Positions 37,772 through 46,876 of a stretch of DNA of 64,000 nt are shown piece by piece. The position numbers and the translations under genes are program-made. Every line of letters starts with the position of its first letter. Within the stretch, counting starts at the first letter, position 1. The notes under the pieces are model-generated. The model made no database searches and was not told the DNA's origin. It saw nothing but the letters and a program-made list of their open reading frames with translations. Source of the DNA: Stereum hirsutum FP-91666 SS1 (taxonomy: Eukaryota; Basidiomycota; Agaricomycetes; Russulales; Stereaceae); NCBI RefSeq assembly GCF_000264905.1, contig NW_006763135.1, positions 847,179 through 911,178 of the forward strand, in the 5' to 3' direction.

Positions 37772-39073
37772 TCAAGCATAAAAAGAACTCGCCCTTGGCC
37801 CGGCTCTGAAAGTTCTCCCCTTATTACCACAATGCTCCCCATCCCTCCCTTGTCTCTTCCTGAGCAATCTTCCGTCCCTTCCTTCCCTCGAATGTTCAGA
37901 CCCTTCCCAACTCCTGAGATGGCCGCTTCTCCTCCCATGAAACTTTCTCGCCTTATCCTCTGACTTTCTATCACCTTTGACCTTCCAACTCTTCATCTCG
38001 CTCCCCATCTCTGCCATGGGATCTCCATGCCCACGATGAACATTTGTGTCGACCATAAAGCGCCTCCTGAGAGGGGCAGGTTCACAGTGATCTGTATTCG
38101 TCCTCGTGTGGGTTTTGTATTGTGTGTGGCCAGTGGAAGACATCGTTTGGGAGTATAGTTCGAAGAAGTCGGCAGCCACAGGGCGAGGAGTCCGTTGCTG
38201 GCTGCATAAAGCATTGTCGATGCGCGATGCAGATACCGCGGCGCTGTCGGCAGAATTGCAGTTTGATATAGAGCTACCGCATTCGACTGGAGGACTGGAG
38301 TCGGACAGCGTTGATAGATGGGAATCACCAGACAGAGGCTCGACACAGCTGCCCCAAGAGTTCGACGCAGTTCCCGAGGACAAAGAATGCGCATATATCG
38401 AGCTATACGCGAGTCCAGGGATGTCCGCGACCTCTCCATCCTCCAACGGCAGAGAATCAGACTTGGTACTGAAACGAGGCAGAGGAGATGGCGTTGAGGT
38501 CGTTGGTGATGCTGTCCCGGAGACGAGTGGCGAGGGTACATTGATGCGTCCATGGAGGTCCGAGGCTTCGCCTGAATCAGAAGACTGCTGTGAAGGAGGT
38601 ACTGGAGAAGCAATGACCAACCCATGCGGGGGAGGATACGATATGATGCCTGTGAGGTCGAGGTTGGTAGGCAGATGGAGATTCAACTCGGTGAAGACGT
38701 AGTAAAGAAGTTGTCGAGAGAGACCACAGTCGACAAGATACTCTGAAGGTACACCCCAGCCGAGTAGATCGAGTACAGCTTCCTTCGCTGCCGCAAACTC
38801 ATGCTGATTCACTAGTCACCGAAGTCATTAGCTGCGCATGATGATAACGTGGACTATTAACGGACTGGTTAGGCCTGGACGAACGTGGTGTTCATCGATG
38901 AAGACGACATCTCTGAGTCGTTCGGGAGTCGAAACGGGGAAAACTGAACAAGATGTCGGAGGCAATGCAAGCGTCTGACTGTACCGGGAGAGAGAAATAC
39001 CAGATGATTCAGGAAGAAATTTTTCGTTCCCTATGGTGACGGACAAAGGAGCATGAGCGCTTTTGGGAGACAT
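37772..39073 (-). CDS. Orphan Ser-rich protein with conserved N-terminal segment
   Basis: Not recognised. The ATG at 39073 (MSPKSAHAPLSVTIGNEKF) opens exon 1. A short intron (donor GTCCGT, acceptor GACTAG) joins it in phase to a long exon at 37772 to about 38814. The junction reads FIDEHHVRPGLT-MNQHEF, followed by a well-ordered segment (AVLDLLGWGVPSEYLVDCGL, SRQLLYYVFTELNLHLPTNL). The rest is Ser/Pro-rich and probably disordered, and the last 90 residues are strongly basic (Arg/Lys/Gly), which would suit nucleic-acid binding, though this is only inference. The start lies about 400 bp from the 3' LTR of the retroelement, which is in the same orientation and could influence its expression. Confidence 0.68.
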
Positions 39074-39470
39074 AGCACGTATTTGTCGCGGAGTGGAAAA
39101 TGTCAGATGCTAAATGGCACCGTCACGAGAAAACTGAAATGAGTCCAAGCACAGAAAGCAGAAAGGCAGACTCTGTAGAGCTAGGACCTAGACCAAAGTG
39201 TGAACGTCTGAGACTTCTCTGAAAGCACTGAATGCTCTGGCGAACTTGAGGTCGTGGTAAAAAAGTAACGAACGTTGCGCCACCCGAGCCAAATTAAATG
39301 CTCCGGAAGATCCCGTTCGAGCGGCGGTGCCGAGGAGTCGAGGACACCTTGCGTCTGTGTCTGCTCTGCGCTTCGCTTCCACATGCCGTCAATAAAATTG
39401 CCAAGACGTGTACACGAATGATCTTAGGGCCGGGCGTTGGACCATTCAGCCACTCGGAAAGGTTTTGACA
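39074..39470. other. Upstream region of orphan gene next to retroelement
   Basis: About 400 bp between the orphan gene start and the target-site duplication. Read on the minus strand, TGGCTGAATGG at about 39446-39456 fits the Pol III A-box consensus, and a TTTTTT run occurs at about 39258-39263. No good B-box or tRNA fold was found, so no tRNA is called. Confidence 0.4.
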
Positions 39471-39475
39471 ATTAT
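39471..39475. repeat. Target-site duplication, left copy
   Basis: ATTAT immediately outside the left LTR, identical to 51578-51582. Confidence 0.92.
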
Positions 39476-39770
39476 TGTAAGAGGTTGGGGTCTTGGTCTT
39501 GAGGTATTCGCGCCTGAGAGAACGGTACCCGCCTGCCCGTCGAGGGTGCGGATGGTATTCCAAGAGGTACGAAGGTTACAAGTAAGATACAGAGTACATA
39601 CGAGAGTCCATGAATATATATACGAGATCTGGCTTGTTTGCCAGGAGCAAACAAGCGCGCGTGATAAGATAAGATCGATCGCCCGGATACAGCAACGCGG
39701 AAGTGGCGCTTAGGATAGATGTGGCCCACTCATGTTGAGTGCCACACCGTATCCCTAGCCGCCCCTTACA
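39476..39770 (-). repeat. 3' LTR (left copy)
   Basis: 295 bp, TGTAAG...CTTACA. It differs from the right LTR only in the sequence cccggat(a/g)cagc (a at about 39699 here). It contains a minus-strand TATA-like tract at about 39613-39622. Confidence 0.96.
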
Positions 39771-39782
39771 CTCTCCCCTACT
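39771..39782 (-). promoter_or_regulatory. Polypurine tract (plus-strand primer)
   Basis: AGTAGGGGAGAG on the minus strand directly abuts the 3' LTR, the expected place for the plus-strand primer in reverse transcription. Confidence 0.8.
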
Positions 39783-39801
39783 GAGCCGAACTACGGCTCA
39801 C

Positions 39802-42800
39802 TTAGGATGGCGGCGCGGGTCCAGGAGGGCCAGGGGGAGGAGGACCGAATGGAGGTGAGGGTGGAAATGATGATGGGTCGGCCTCCGCCTGGGCTCCTGA
39901 TTGAGGACCTAGTGCAGCCCCAGCGGGACCAAACTGACCAAACGAGTATATCGTTGGGTGAGTTGGTGCCGGCTGAGGCACTGCCGAAGAGAGAGGGGCT
40001 CCTGCATTTTGCGGAGCCGCGGGGATACCACTACCACTCGGTTGGGGCCACTGGTTAGGGCCCGACGGAGGGTATGCGTAGGATTGCGAACTTTGTTCGC
40101 GCGGCCAGCCCTGATAGTACGGGTAGGATGGTTGAGGGGCGGGAGCCGGGTAAGTGAATCCACCAGCTGGTGGAACATTACCCTGACTCCCGGGCTGTTG
40201 CGCGAACGACGTAAGCTGGCCCCATTGAGTCGATGTTGACCCATATGGAGCCCACTGCTGCTGCTGCACAGGCTGTTGCCATGTGAGAGTCGGTTGTGGG
40301 GGCTGCCATTGCTGCTGCTGCTGTGGCGGTTGAGGCCACTGCTGAGGTTGATGTGCGGGAGGCTGCATTTGAGCCTCACTCGCAGGTGATCTAGGAGGCG
40401 GAGGTTGCATTTGAACCTCAGCGGCGGATTGAGAGAACCAGGAAGCCGAAGGTTGGGCTTCCTGGGCAAGGCCACGATCACGGGCTTGAGCCCACGTTTC
40501 CTCAAGGCTCGCCCGGTTGGGAGCCTGAGGAAAGTCGGCGTCGGAGAGTCCGGGTCGACCAAGAAGGTTGTTGCGTCGAGTACGAGCCCATCTTTCGAGC
40601 TCGTGCAACTGTCCGGCTGATGTTATTACCAGCCGGAGATGACGCAACATCGCTCTCTCGTTGCCAATGAGAGAGTGATCAAGACGCGGAGTGGTGGTTC
40701 CAGTTGGAACCACCGATTGAAGAGAATGGTAAGCCCATTGGGCTTCCAGGTTTCCGGGAACAGAGGCCACGGTCATGGTGTATCGTCGGAATGCGTTTGC
40801 ATCCTGACGTGCCACGAGCATGTCCTCTGGGCTGTTCGAAGCAGCCCCCGGAGCGATCGACTCGAGCCACCGATATTGGCGGACCCAGCGAAGATCGATC
40901 TCACCACTGATGATGAGAGCGCCTTGCGGCATGGTCACACCGGGGTGATTCCAGTACTCTGCCCATTCTCTATCGCTCGCGTTAGAGCCCGGTTGAGGCA
41001 GGGCAGGAGGAGGAGCCCGGCTGCGTTGAGCTCGGGGCCTCGGGAGATCAGCGATGGTCCTTGTCGCAGATTGCGACTCGGACCTTGCATTGGGAGCGGA
41101 GCCCTCAGTTCGCGACTTCTTTTGCCGCGAAGGAGCTCCCACTTCACCAGAGGAGGAAGCGTGCCGGGGTGCACGCAGGTCTCTTTGAGATGACCATTGG
41201 AGGAAGCGTCGCTGCCCCAATGACAGTCTCTCTGGTTGTACACATCGGAGGTTATTATCCTCCATGATCAATCGTCGAGTCGCGGAGTCATTGCCTCCCT
41301 CGCTCGCGATGATCACTTCTTCATAGTCCCTCTCACTACGAAGGGAGCCGCGTGTCCAATCCCGCTCGCCTTGTTGTCCTTCTTCGTCGTCACGCTTGCG
41401 CTTACCGCTCGTGTCAGACGAAGAGGAAGGAGCGGGATTAGGGGCGGCGGGAGCATTTGCAGGCGGAGGCATTCTTGCCATCAGCTCGGCCTCTCGTCTA
41501 GACCTGTTTTGTCTTTGACGAGAGCGCCTAGCGCGCCTGCGTCCAGAGTCCGTAGATCCTGGCATGCCTGGGGTAGTCATCCATCCCAGGCCTGCCAACA
41601 CCTCGTTATCCGGGCCGGAACCTTCTCCTTCGTCATCAGAGTCGTCGATCCTTGTGAGACGCGACGGCCCTGCTGTCGGAGGAGAGCGTGGTGGGAGACG
41701 AACAACAGGAGCATTTGGCCCTGCTGTTGTTGAGGAGGATGTGGTGGGGGCAATTGCTCCCGCTCCTTCGGCTTCATGGACTTGCTTGTCCATGTCCTCA
41801 TCCTGCTCTTCGGTGACCACGGGATCTGTTGACCCCGAGTCTTTTGGTGGAGCGAAGCTATGGGCCCCTTTCGGGTAGCCCTCATAGGAATCGTCGGAGT
41901 CAGAGAACGCGGCGTCAGGATGGTTTATCCTGCGCTCTTTGTCGTACTCCCTCCTCAGGCTGTCATACGCGGGCCTCATCCACGAGAGGTCGTGCTGGAG
42001 CCTGTCCGACTGTTCCTGCAGCTCGCGATTGCGAGCTGCAAGCCTCCGTGAATCAGCGAGGGATTCCTCGAGCCGAGAGGATACCTCGTTGACCCTCTTA
42101 TGGAGGGCTTTCAACTCCTCGTCGTTTTTGGACGCCAGTTTAGCCGATTGGCTAACCTGGGCGCTTTTCCTTTTGTTAGACTCCTCGAGTCTACGCAGGT
42201 CTTCACGGATTCTCCCGTAATCCTGTTCCTGCGTCGCGGAGGCTCCCAGTTGAGCCTTCAACGCGCTGACTCGCCCCGAAAGGTTGGAGTTCTGCTCCGT
42301 CAGGGATTGAACCTGCTGGCGGAGCTGACGCAACTCTCCTTCCGTTATATCACGTTGGTCCGATTGACCGCTGCGATACCCTTCCTCGCGTCCCTCTGCT
42401 CGGGACTGCTGGAGAAGGTTACTTTGATGAGCTTGACGATCCCGGGTGGCGTCGTCAACCCCATCAGAGTGGGAGAGGTGGTGGTGGTCGAGATGGCAGA
42501 CATATTGTCTGCACATCTCGCAGTACGTTCCCGGGTGCATTATTATCTGCAACCGTTCGTGGTACTGCAAGTTGGAGTTACTGGGGTCCCAGTTGGGACC
42601 ACCAGTGCTGTTTACAGTACCCTCAATTTGAGGGTACGTTCTGGGCGGTGGAGGAGGCGGAGACGGCGGAAGGGCAGGCAGCGACGACAGATCCATGCCT
42701 GAGGCTTCTGCAGTTGCAGAAGCCTGACGGCTTGTCATTGCTTCCAATGGGTAGGTGGCGACTGGCGCCTCGACTACCACATCGTCTACCTCCATCGCCG

Positions 42801-43113
42801 TCGTCACGGCGTCTTCCTCGGGAACGGGAGGGAGAGGTGTCGATGCAGACAACTCACCTAAGCGGTTTGCCTGCTCGATGTCCTCCTGAGTGACTGGGAG
42901 GGGATCAGAAAGATCCCCGGATGTTTCTGTTAACGAATCCGAGTCGTCAGTATACTCGCCCCAGTTTTCGAGGAGGTTTATGTGGATGAACTCTGAGAGT
43001 ATCTTTTGATACCCCGATTCATCCAACGCACCTGCGATGGGAGACTCCGTTGAGTCTCCCGGAGTCAATTTTGACTCCGTGGGTTGTTTTGGGTCCTTTG
43101 ACGGTTCGGCCAT
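39802..43113 (-). CDS. Third ORF of the retroelement, 1103 aa, unknown function
   Basis: An ATG at 43113 (MAEPSKDPKQPTESK) opens 1103 codons in a frame different from pol, 208 nt after the pol stop. Layout: acidic Ser/Thr-rich N-terminus; a Pro-rich stretch (residues about 145-160); a Cys/His cluster, CEMCRQYVCHLDHHH (about 198-212), resembling a zinc knuckle; a coiled coil (about 255-395); a disordered region with basic, nuclear-signal-like runs (RRRARRSRQRQNRSRR, GKRKRDDEE); a more ordered segment (about 740-860, DLRWVRQYRWLESIAPG, LRHLRLVITSAGQLHELERW); and a Gln/Pro-rich tail. No membrane segment, so not an envelope protein. It could be a nucleic-acid-binding or assembly accessory protein, possibly from a second gag-like or captured gene. 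The full-length open frame in a young element implies selection. Confidence 0.85.
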   Translation of the reverse strand: MAEPSKDPKQPTESKLTPGDSTESPIAGALDESGYQKILSEFIHINLLENWGEYTDDSDSLTETSGDLSDPLPVTQEDIEQANRLGELSASTPLPPVPEEDAVTTAMEVDDVVVEAPVATYPLEAMTSRQASATAEASGMDLSSLPALPPSPPPPPPRTYPQIEGTVNSTGGPNWDPSNSNLQYHERLQIIMHPGTYCEMCRQYVCHLDHHHLSHSDGVDDATRDRQAHQSNLLQQSRAEGREEGYRSGQSDQRDITEGELRQLRQQVQSLTEQNSNLSGRVSALKAQLGASATQEQDYGRIREDLRRLEESNKRKSAQVSQSAKLASKNDEELKALHKRVNEVSSRLEESLADSRRLAARNRELQEQSDRLQHDLSWMRPAYDSLRREYDKERRINHPDAAFSDSDDSYEGYPKGAHSFAPPKDSGSTDPVVTEEQDEDMDKQVHEAEGAGAIAPTTSSSTTAGPNAPVVRLPPRSPPTAGPSRLTRIDDSDDEGEGSGPDNEVLAGLGWMTTPGMPGSTDSGRRRARRSRQRQNRSRREAELMARMPPPANAPAAPNPAPSSSSDTSGKRKRDDEEGQQGERDWTRGSLRSERDYEEVIIASEGGNDSATRRLIMEDNNLRCVQPERLSLGQRRFLQWSSQRDLRAPRHASSSGEVGAPSRQKKSRTEGSAPNARSESQSATRTIADLPRPRAQRSRAPPPALPQPGSNASDREWAEYWNHPGVTMPQGALIISGEIDLRWVRQYRWLESIAPGAASNSPEDMLVARQDANAFRRYTMTVASVPGNLEAQWAYHSLQSVVPTGTTTPRLDHSLIGNERAMLRHLRLVITSAGQLHELERWARTRRNNLLGRPGLSDADFPQAPNRASLEETWAQARDRGLAQEAQPSASWFSQSAAEVQMQPPPPRSPASEAQMQPPAHQPQQWPQPPQQQQQWQPPQPTLTWQQPVQQQQWAPYGSTSTQWGQLTSFAQQPGSQGNVPPAGGFTYPAPAPQPSYPYYQGWPREQSSQSYAYPPSGPNQWPQPSGSGIPAAPQNAGAPLSSAVPQPAPTHPTIYSFGQFGPAGAALGPQSGAQAEADPSSFPPSPPFGPPPPGPPGPAPPS

Positions 43114-43321
43114 TGCGTGGAAGGGAGAGAAGATGGGGGTTTGGAAGACGGAACGCGGTCAACTGCACCAGCGTCTTTTCAGACGCGCTGCACAGCTGGC
43201 CACGTGCTCGCTTAAGTCCGTCTTCGGAGATCTGATCTTGGCCGAGCGTGCCTTTTTCGGCGCTTCTTCGGCTATCAGATCCCGATCCTCCCTTACTCGA
43301 CGCGTCTTGGCGTCGACAACC

Positions 43322-46300
43322 TTAAATCAAAGCGGAACCGGGTACAGAGGGCTCGCGCGGTAGTTCAGTGGCGGAGGCCACGCCACGCAGAGCCAGGTAG
43401 TCTCGTAGCAATTCAGTGTGACGAACCCGGTCAAGGCTCGTCCACTCTACATTACCCGTAGATAGTGTACCAATGAAACGAATTTTTTGTCCGTCCCATG
43501 AGTGCCCGACGAGAGATGTGAAATACACCTCATCGCGATCGGGCTGTCCGAAATCGTAGGCCGCTGCTAAATCCCTACTGGGAAATATATCATCGCTGCT
43601 TGCGATGTGCGGCCTGACAAGGTTCATATGGAACCGAGGGTGAATTCGTCGCTTGACGAGTTCATCCGGCAATTTTAGTTCACATACAGATTCTTTGGGC
43701 CACACTTTAGTGATTGGATATGGCCCAACGAATTTAGGGAGCAATTTATGCGCCCTTCCTTTCGGAAGATTCAGATTTTTGGTATTCAAATAGACGAGTT
43801 GTCCCTTTGAATACTCTGGTGCATCACGGCGTTTTTTATTAGCGTAGTAGGTCTGATTGACCCGACTTTCGATAATAGCGTCGTGAGCCCGTTGTAAATT
43901 GGCTCGAGCCTTTTCCGCAAAGTAATTAACCCCGCGGTATGGACTCTCCCCTACAGGAGTGGCCATCCATTTCGGCAAGTACCCATAATTAAGCTCGAAG
44001 GGAGCATAACCAGTACTTGCTGAGACACTGGAATTCATGGCGAACTCTACCATAGGGAGCCAATCGGCCCAATCTGTTTGAGTGGGCTCGACCATGGTCC
44101 GGAGCATTTTCGATATCGTTTGTATCGCACGCTCGGACGCACCATCTGTTTGAGGGTGGAACGAAGTAGACATGAGAAGCTTTGTTCCGGCGAGTCTATG
44201 TAGCTCTTTCCAGAACGCCGCAGTGAATTTAGTGTCGCGATCGGACACTATGGACAATGGGAAACCGTGCAGTCGCACGATCTCCCAGAGGTACAGCTCT
44301 GCGAGCTCGATAGTCGTGACCTTCGTGGTTACTGGTATTAAGTGAACCATGGAGGTCTTCCGGTCTATGACTACCCACAGGTAATCATATCCGCTCGACT
44401 TCGGGAACGGGCCAACGAAATCCATAGCTATGGATTCCCAAGGCTGGTTTGGTACAGGCAAGGAGTGGAGAAGACCCGCTGGTTTTTGCGGCGCGGTCTT
44501 AGACATTTGACAAGTCTCGCAAGATGCGCAAAACTTGTCGACTGTCGTCCCCAGACCTGGCCACCAAAAATGATGACGGAGGTAAGCCGACGTCTTGTCG
44601 GCTCCCAGGTGACCTACGACCTTATGAGCAGTCGCAATTGCGAGCTCTCTAAGCGTCCTGTCTTTGTGCTTCCCAATAGGAAGGCACAACACCTTCTCGA
44701 GTTGAGAAGTATAGGTCCACAAGCGTCCGGAACCCTGATCATATTCGAAGCTTGAATAATGGTCAGGATTCCCAACGATCTTCGCGAAGAAATTATCCTC
44801 AGCATATTGCGAGGACAATTTCCCAAGCCACCCATCATACTCACTCTGTATTTCTGCAGGTAAGTTTGATGGTGGAGGAGAACCGTTAAGTTCATCCTCC
44901 AGTCGATATAGCTTTTCCGCAGAGGTGGTTTTCACCTTCTGAGCCACAGGCGTCTCCGCATATTCCTCGAGCTTGACGACCTCTTCGTCGCGGGGCTCTT
45001 GAGGACGCTGAAACGCCTTCTCTGCGACCAACTGAGGGTACCTTGACTCCTCAGTGGTCTTCTTCCGATTCGTCCTCAACTGCATAGCTCGAATTTCGAG
45101 CGAGCGTTGGGGCATCAAGTCGTCCCCATTGGGATCGAGCTTAATATCCATATTGGCATAATCAGACTCGTCAAGAGTTCCTTCGACTCTCTTGTAATAA
45201 CGCGAAAAACAGTCGGCGACTTTGTTAAGTCGCCCTTTGACATATTTTATCGTAGCGTTATAGGGTTGCAAGAATTCTGACCAGCGCGTTTGACGCGGAG
45301 TCAGGTTCTTCTGTGAGTCGAAGAACTCAAGGGCCTTGTGGTCAGTCACTATTGTGAACTGCCGTCCGAGCAGTTTATCGGACCACTTTGCAAGGGCCTC
45401 AATCATTGCGAGAGTCTCCTGCTCGTAGGTCCGGTAATTTCTCTGCGCCGCAGAGAATCGTTTGGACATGAAACCAGCAGGACGGCAATTTTGCCAGTCC
45501 TCTCCTTGTCCATATACAGCACCGACGCCATAAATGGAGGCGTCGCAAACGACCCATATTGGCTCGTTTGACTTGGGATCTATGGGCTTGAGGATAGGGT
45601 ACTTACATGCCATCTCACGTATCATACGGAAACAATGGTCGTGTATGGGTCGCCAAAGAAATTCACGCCCGTTTCGTACCATACCCGAGAGCACAGACGA
45701 GTACATTGACACGTCAGGCATAAAGCTCGAAAGGTATTGGACTAGCCCTAGGAACCGTTGGACCTCATTGTAGGTTTTCGGTGTGGGCCAGTTCCTGACC
45801 TTGGACATTTTGTCCGAGTCGGCGTGGATTCCTCGTTCGTCTATGACGTGACCGAGACAATCCATTCGCTTGGAATAGAAATCGCATTTCGATGCGATGA
45901 GGTAGAGCTGGTTCTGGCGCAGTTTGTCCAGAACGAGCCCTATATGCCTCTGATGATCATCTTTCGAGTTCGAGAAGATGAAGATATCGTCCATGTATAC
46001 ATGAACGAAATCACCTATGTATTCTCTAAATACATGGGTCATCAGACGTTGGAATGTAGCCGGAGCATTACAATCGCCCTGTTGCATTGTAGTGCTCACA
46101 AACGTGCCATAGATGGTGGCAAACGCTGTTTTCCACACATCTTCCGGCATAATTCGTATCTGCTCGTAAGCATCGCTCATGTCTATCTTTGAGCGATACT
46201 TAGCAGCAGCTACGTCCATCCGGATCTGATCTTGATCCGGGAATGGAGTGATATCCTTCCATGTATTGTCGTTCCGTTTACGACAATCTATAACGGTACG

Positions 46301-46876
46301 TAGGTTACCGTTTTTCTTGGGGATACATAACATAGGCGCGGCTTGGTTGGTGGTCCTTTCGATCCACCAGCCGGCTTTTGTGTATCGGATGATCTTATCC
46401 CTCAATTGGGTTTTAAGAACATCTGGACATCGAGGAAGGTGGTATTTTTCCACCTTACTCTCATCCATTAGAGGTATGCGATGGTTTATCGCCCTCATCG
46501 GAGGTAGGGTCAAGGGAACTTCGCATATAACATCCTTCGCAGACTCATACCAAGCCTTACGAAGGATGTCGATCTCTGCGTCGTTCTCCTCCTTCTCGGC
46601 TGCTTCAATTCGAGCTGCCTTCAGATTGAGATAACGTCGGGCTTGACGTTGTTCGTCTTTCGGGATGTACCTATCAGGTACATGTTCCGAACTGTGTACA
46701 GTAGGGAACGACTTCTCTTCTATTGATGAGAGGTCGACCTTAGGCTTACTACGGCTGTAAGCCTTCATCTTCCGAATTTTATCGGGGTCCTTCTGTGGTT
46801 GTGGTGGCTCTGCTGATTCCACCACTTCCTCCCCTACTCGAGCGGCCTCAGCATTTGCCAAGGTCGCGCGAGGGAT
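43322..46876 (-). CDS. Retroelement pol: reverse transcriptase, RNase H, integrase
   Basis: Starts directly after the gag-protease TGA in the same frame. There is no ATG near the beginning: the first in-frame ATG is at 46768, before RKMKAY is completed. Reverse transcriptase: SKIDMSDAYEQIRI, the catalytic YMDDIFIFS (about residue 290), and QRFLGLVQYLSSFMPD. RNase H: WVVCDASIYGVGAVYGQG, YEQETLAMIEALAKW and FTIVTDHKALEFF. Integrase: an HHCC zinc domain (HKVVGHLGADK and CASCETCQMSK), then Asp in AMDFVGPFP, Asp in IVSDRDTKF and Glu in GASERAIQT, with D-35-E spacing. A GPYPITKVW C-terminal fold follows. Ends at TAA 43322-43324. All catalytic residues are present. Likely made as a Gag-Pol fusion by UGA readthrough, or by reinitiation. 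Confidence 0.93.
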   Translation of the reverse strand: MPRATLANAEAARVGEEVVESAEPPQPQKDPDKIRKMKAYSRSKPKVDLSSIEEKSFPTVHSSEHVPDRYIPKDEQRQARRYLNLKAARIEAAEKEENDAEIDILRKAWYESAKDVICEVPLTLPPMRAINHRIPLMDESKVEKYHLPRCPDVLKTQLRDKIIRYTKAGWWIERTTNQAAPMLCIPKKNGNLRTVIDCRKRNDNTWKDITPFPDQDQIRMDVAAAKYRSKIDMSDAYEQIRIMPEDVWKTAFATIYGTFVSTTMQQGDCNAPATFQRLMTHVFREYIGDFVHVYMDDIFIFSNSKDDHQRHIGLVLDKLRQNQLYLIASKCDFYSKRMDCLGHVIDERGIHADSDKMSKVRNWPTPKTYNEVQRFLGLVQYLSSFMPDVSMYSSVLSGMVRNGREFLWRPIHDHCFRMIREMACKYPILKPIDPKSNEPIWVVCDASIYGVGAVYGQGEDWQNCRPAGFMSKRFSAAQRNYRTYEQETLAMIEALAKWSDKLLGRQFTIVTDHKALEFFDSQKNLTPRQTRWSEFLQPYNATIKYVKGRLNKVADCFSRYYKRVEGTLDESDYANMDIKLDPNGDDLMPQRSLEIRAMQLRTNRKKTTEESRYPQLVAEKAFQRPQEPRDEEVVKLEEYAETPVAQKVKTTSAEKLYRLEDELNGSPPPSNLPAEIQSEYDGWLGKLSSQYAEDNFFAKIVGNPDHYSSFEYDQGSGRLWTYTSQLEKVLCLPIGKHKDRTLRELAIATAHKVVGHLGADKTSAYLRHHFWWPGLGTTVDKFCASCETCQMSKTAPQKPAGLLHSLPVPNQPWESIAMDFVGPFPKSSGYDYLWVVIDRKTSMVHLIPVTTKVTTIELAELYLWEIVRLHGFPLSIVSDRDTKFTAAFWKELHRLAGTKLLMSTSFHPQTDGASERAIQTISKMLRTMVEPTQTDWADWLPMVEFAMNSSVSASTGYAPFELNYGYLPKWMATPVGESPYRGVNYFAEKARANLQRAHDAIIESRVNQTYYANKKRRDAPEYSKGQLVYLNTKNLNLPKGRAHKLLPKFVGPYPITKVWPKESVCELKLPDELVKRRIHPRFHMNLVRPHIASSDDIFPSRDLAAAYDFGQPDRDEVYFTSLVGHSWDGQKIRFIGTLSTGNVEWTSLDRVRHTELLRDYLALRGVASATELPREPSVPGSALI

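Noticed and set aside
39802..43113. Envelope gene in the retroelement
   Set aside because: The third ORF has the right position but no signal peptide or transmembrane segment.
43322..46861. Separate pol ORF starting at 46861
   Set aside because: The codon at 46861-46859 is TTG, not ATG. The frame is continuous with gag-protease except for the TGA, so an independent start there is not supported.
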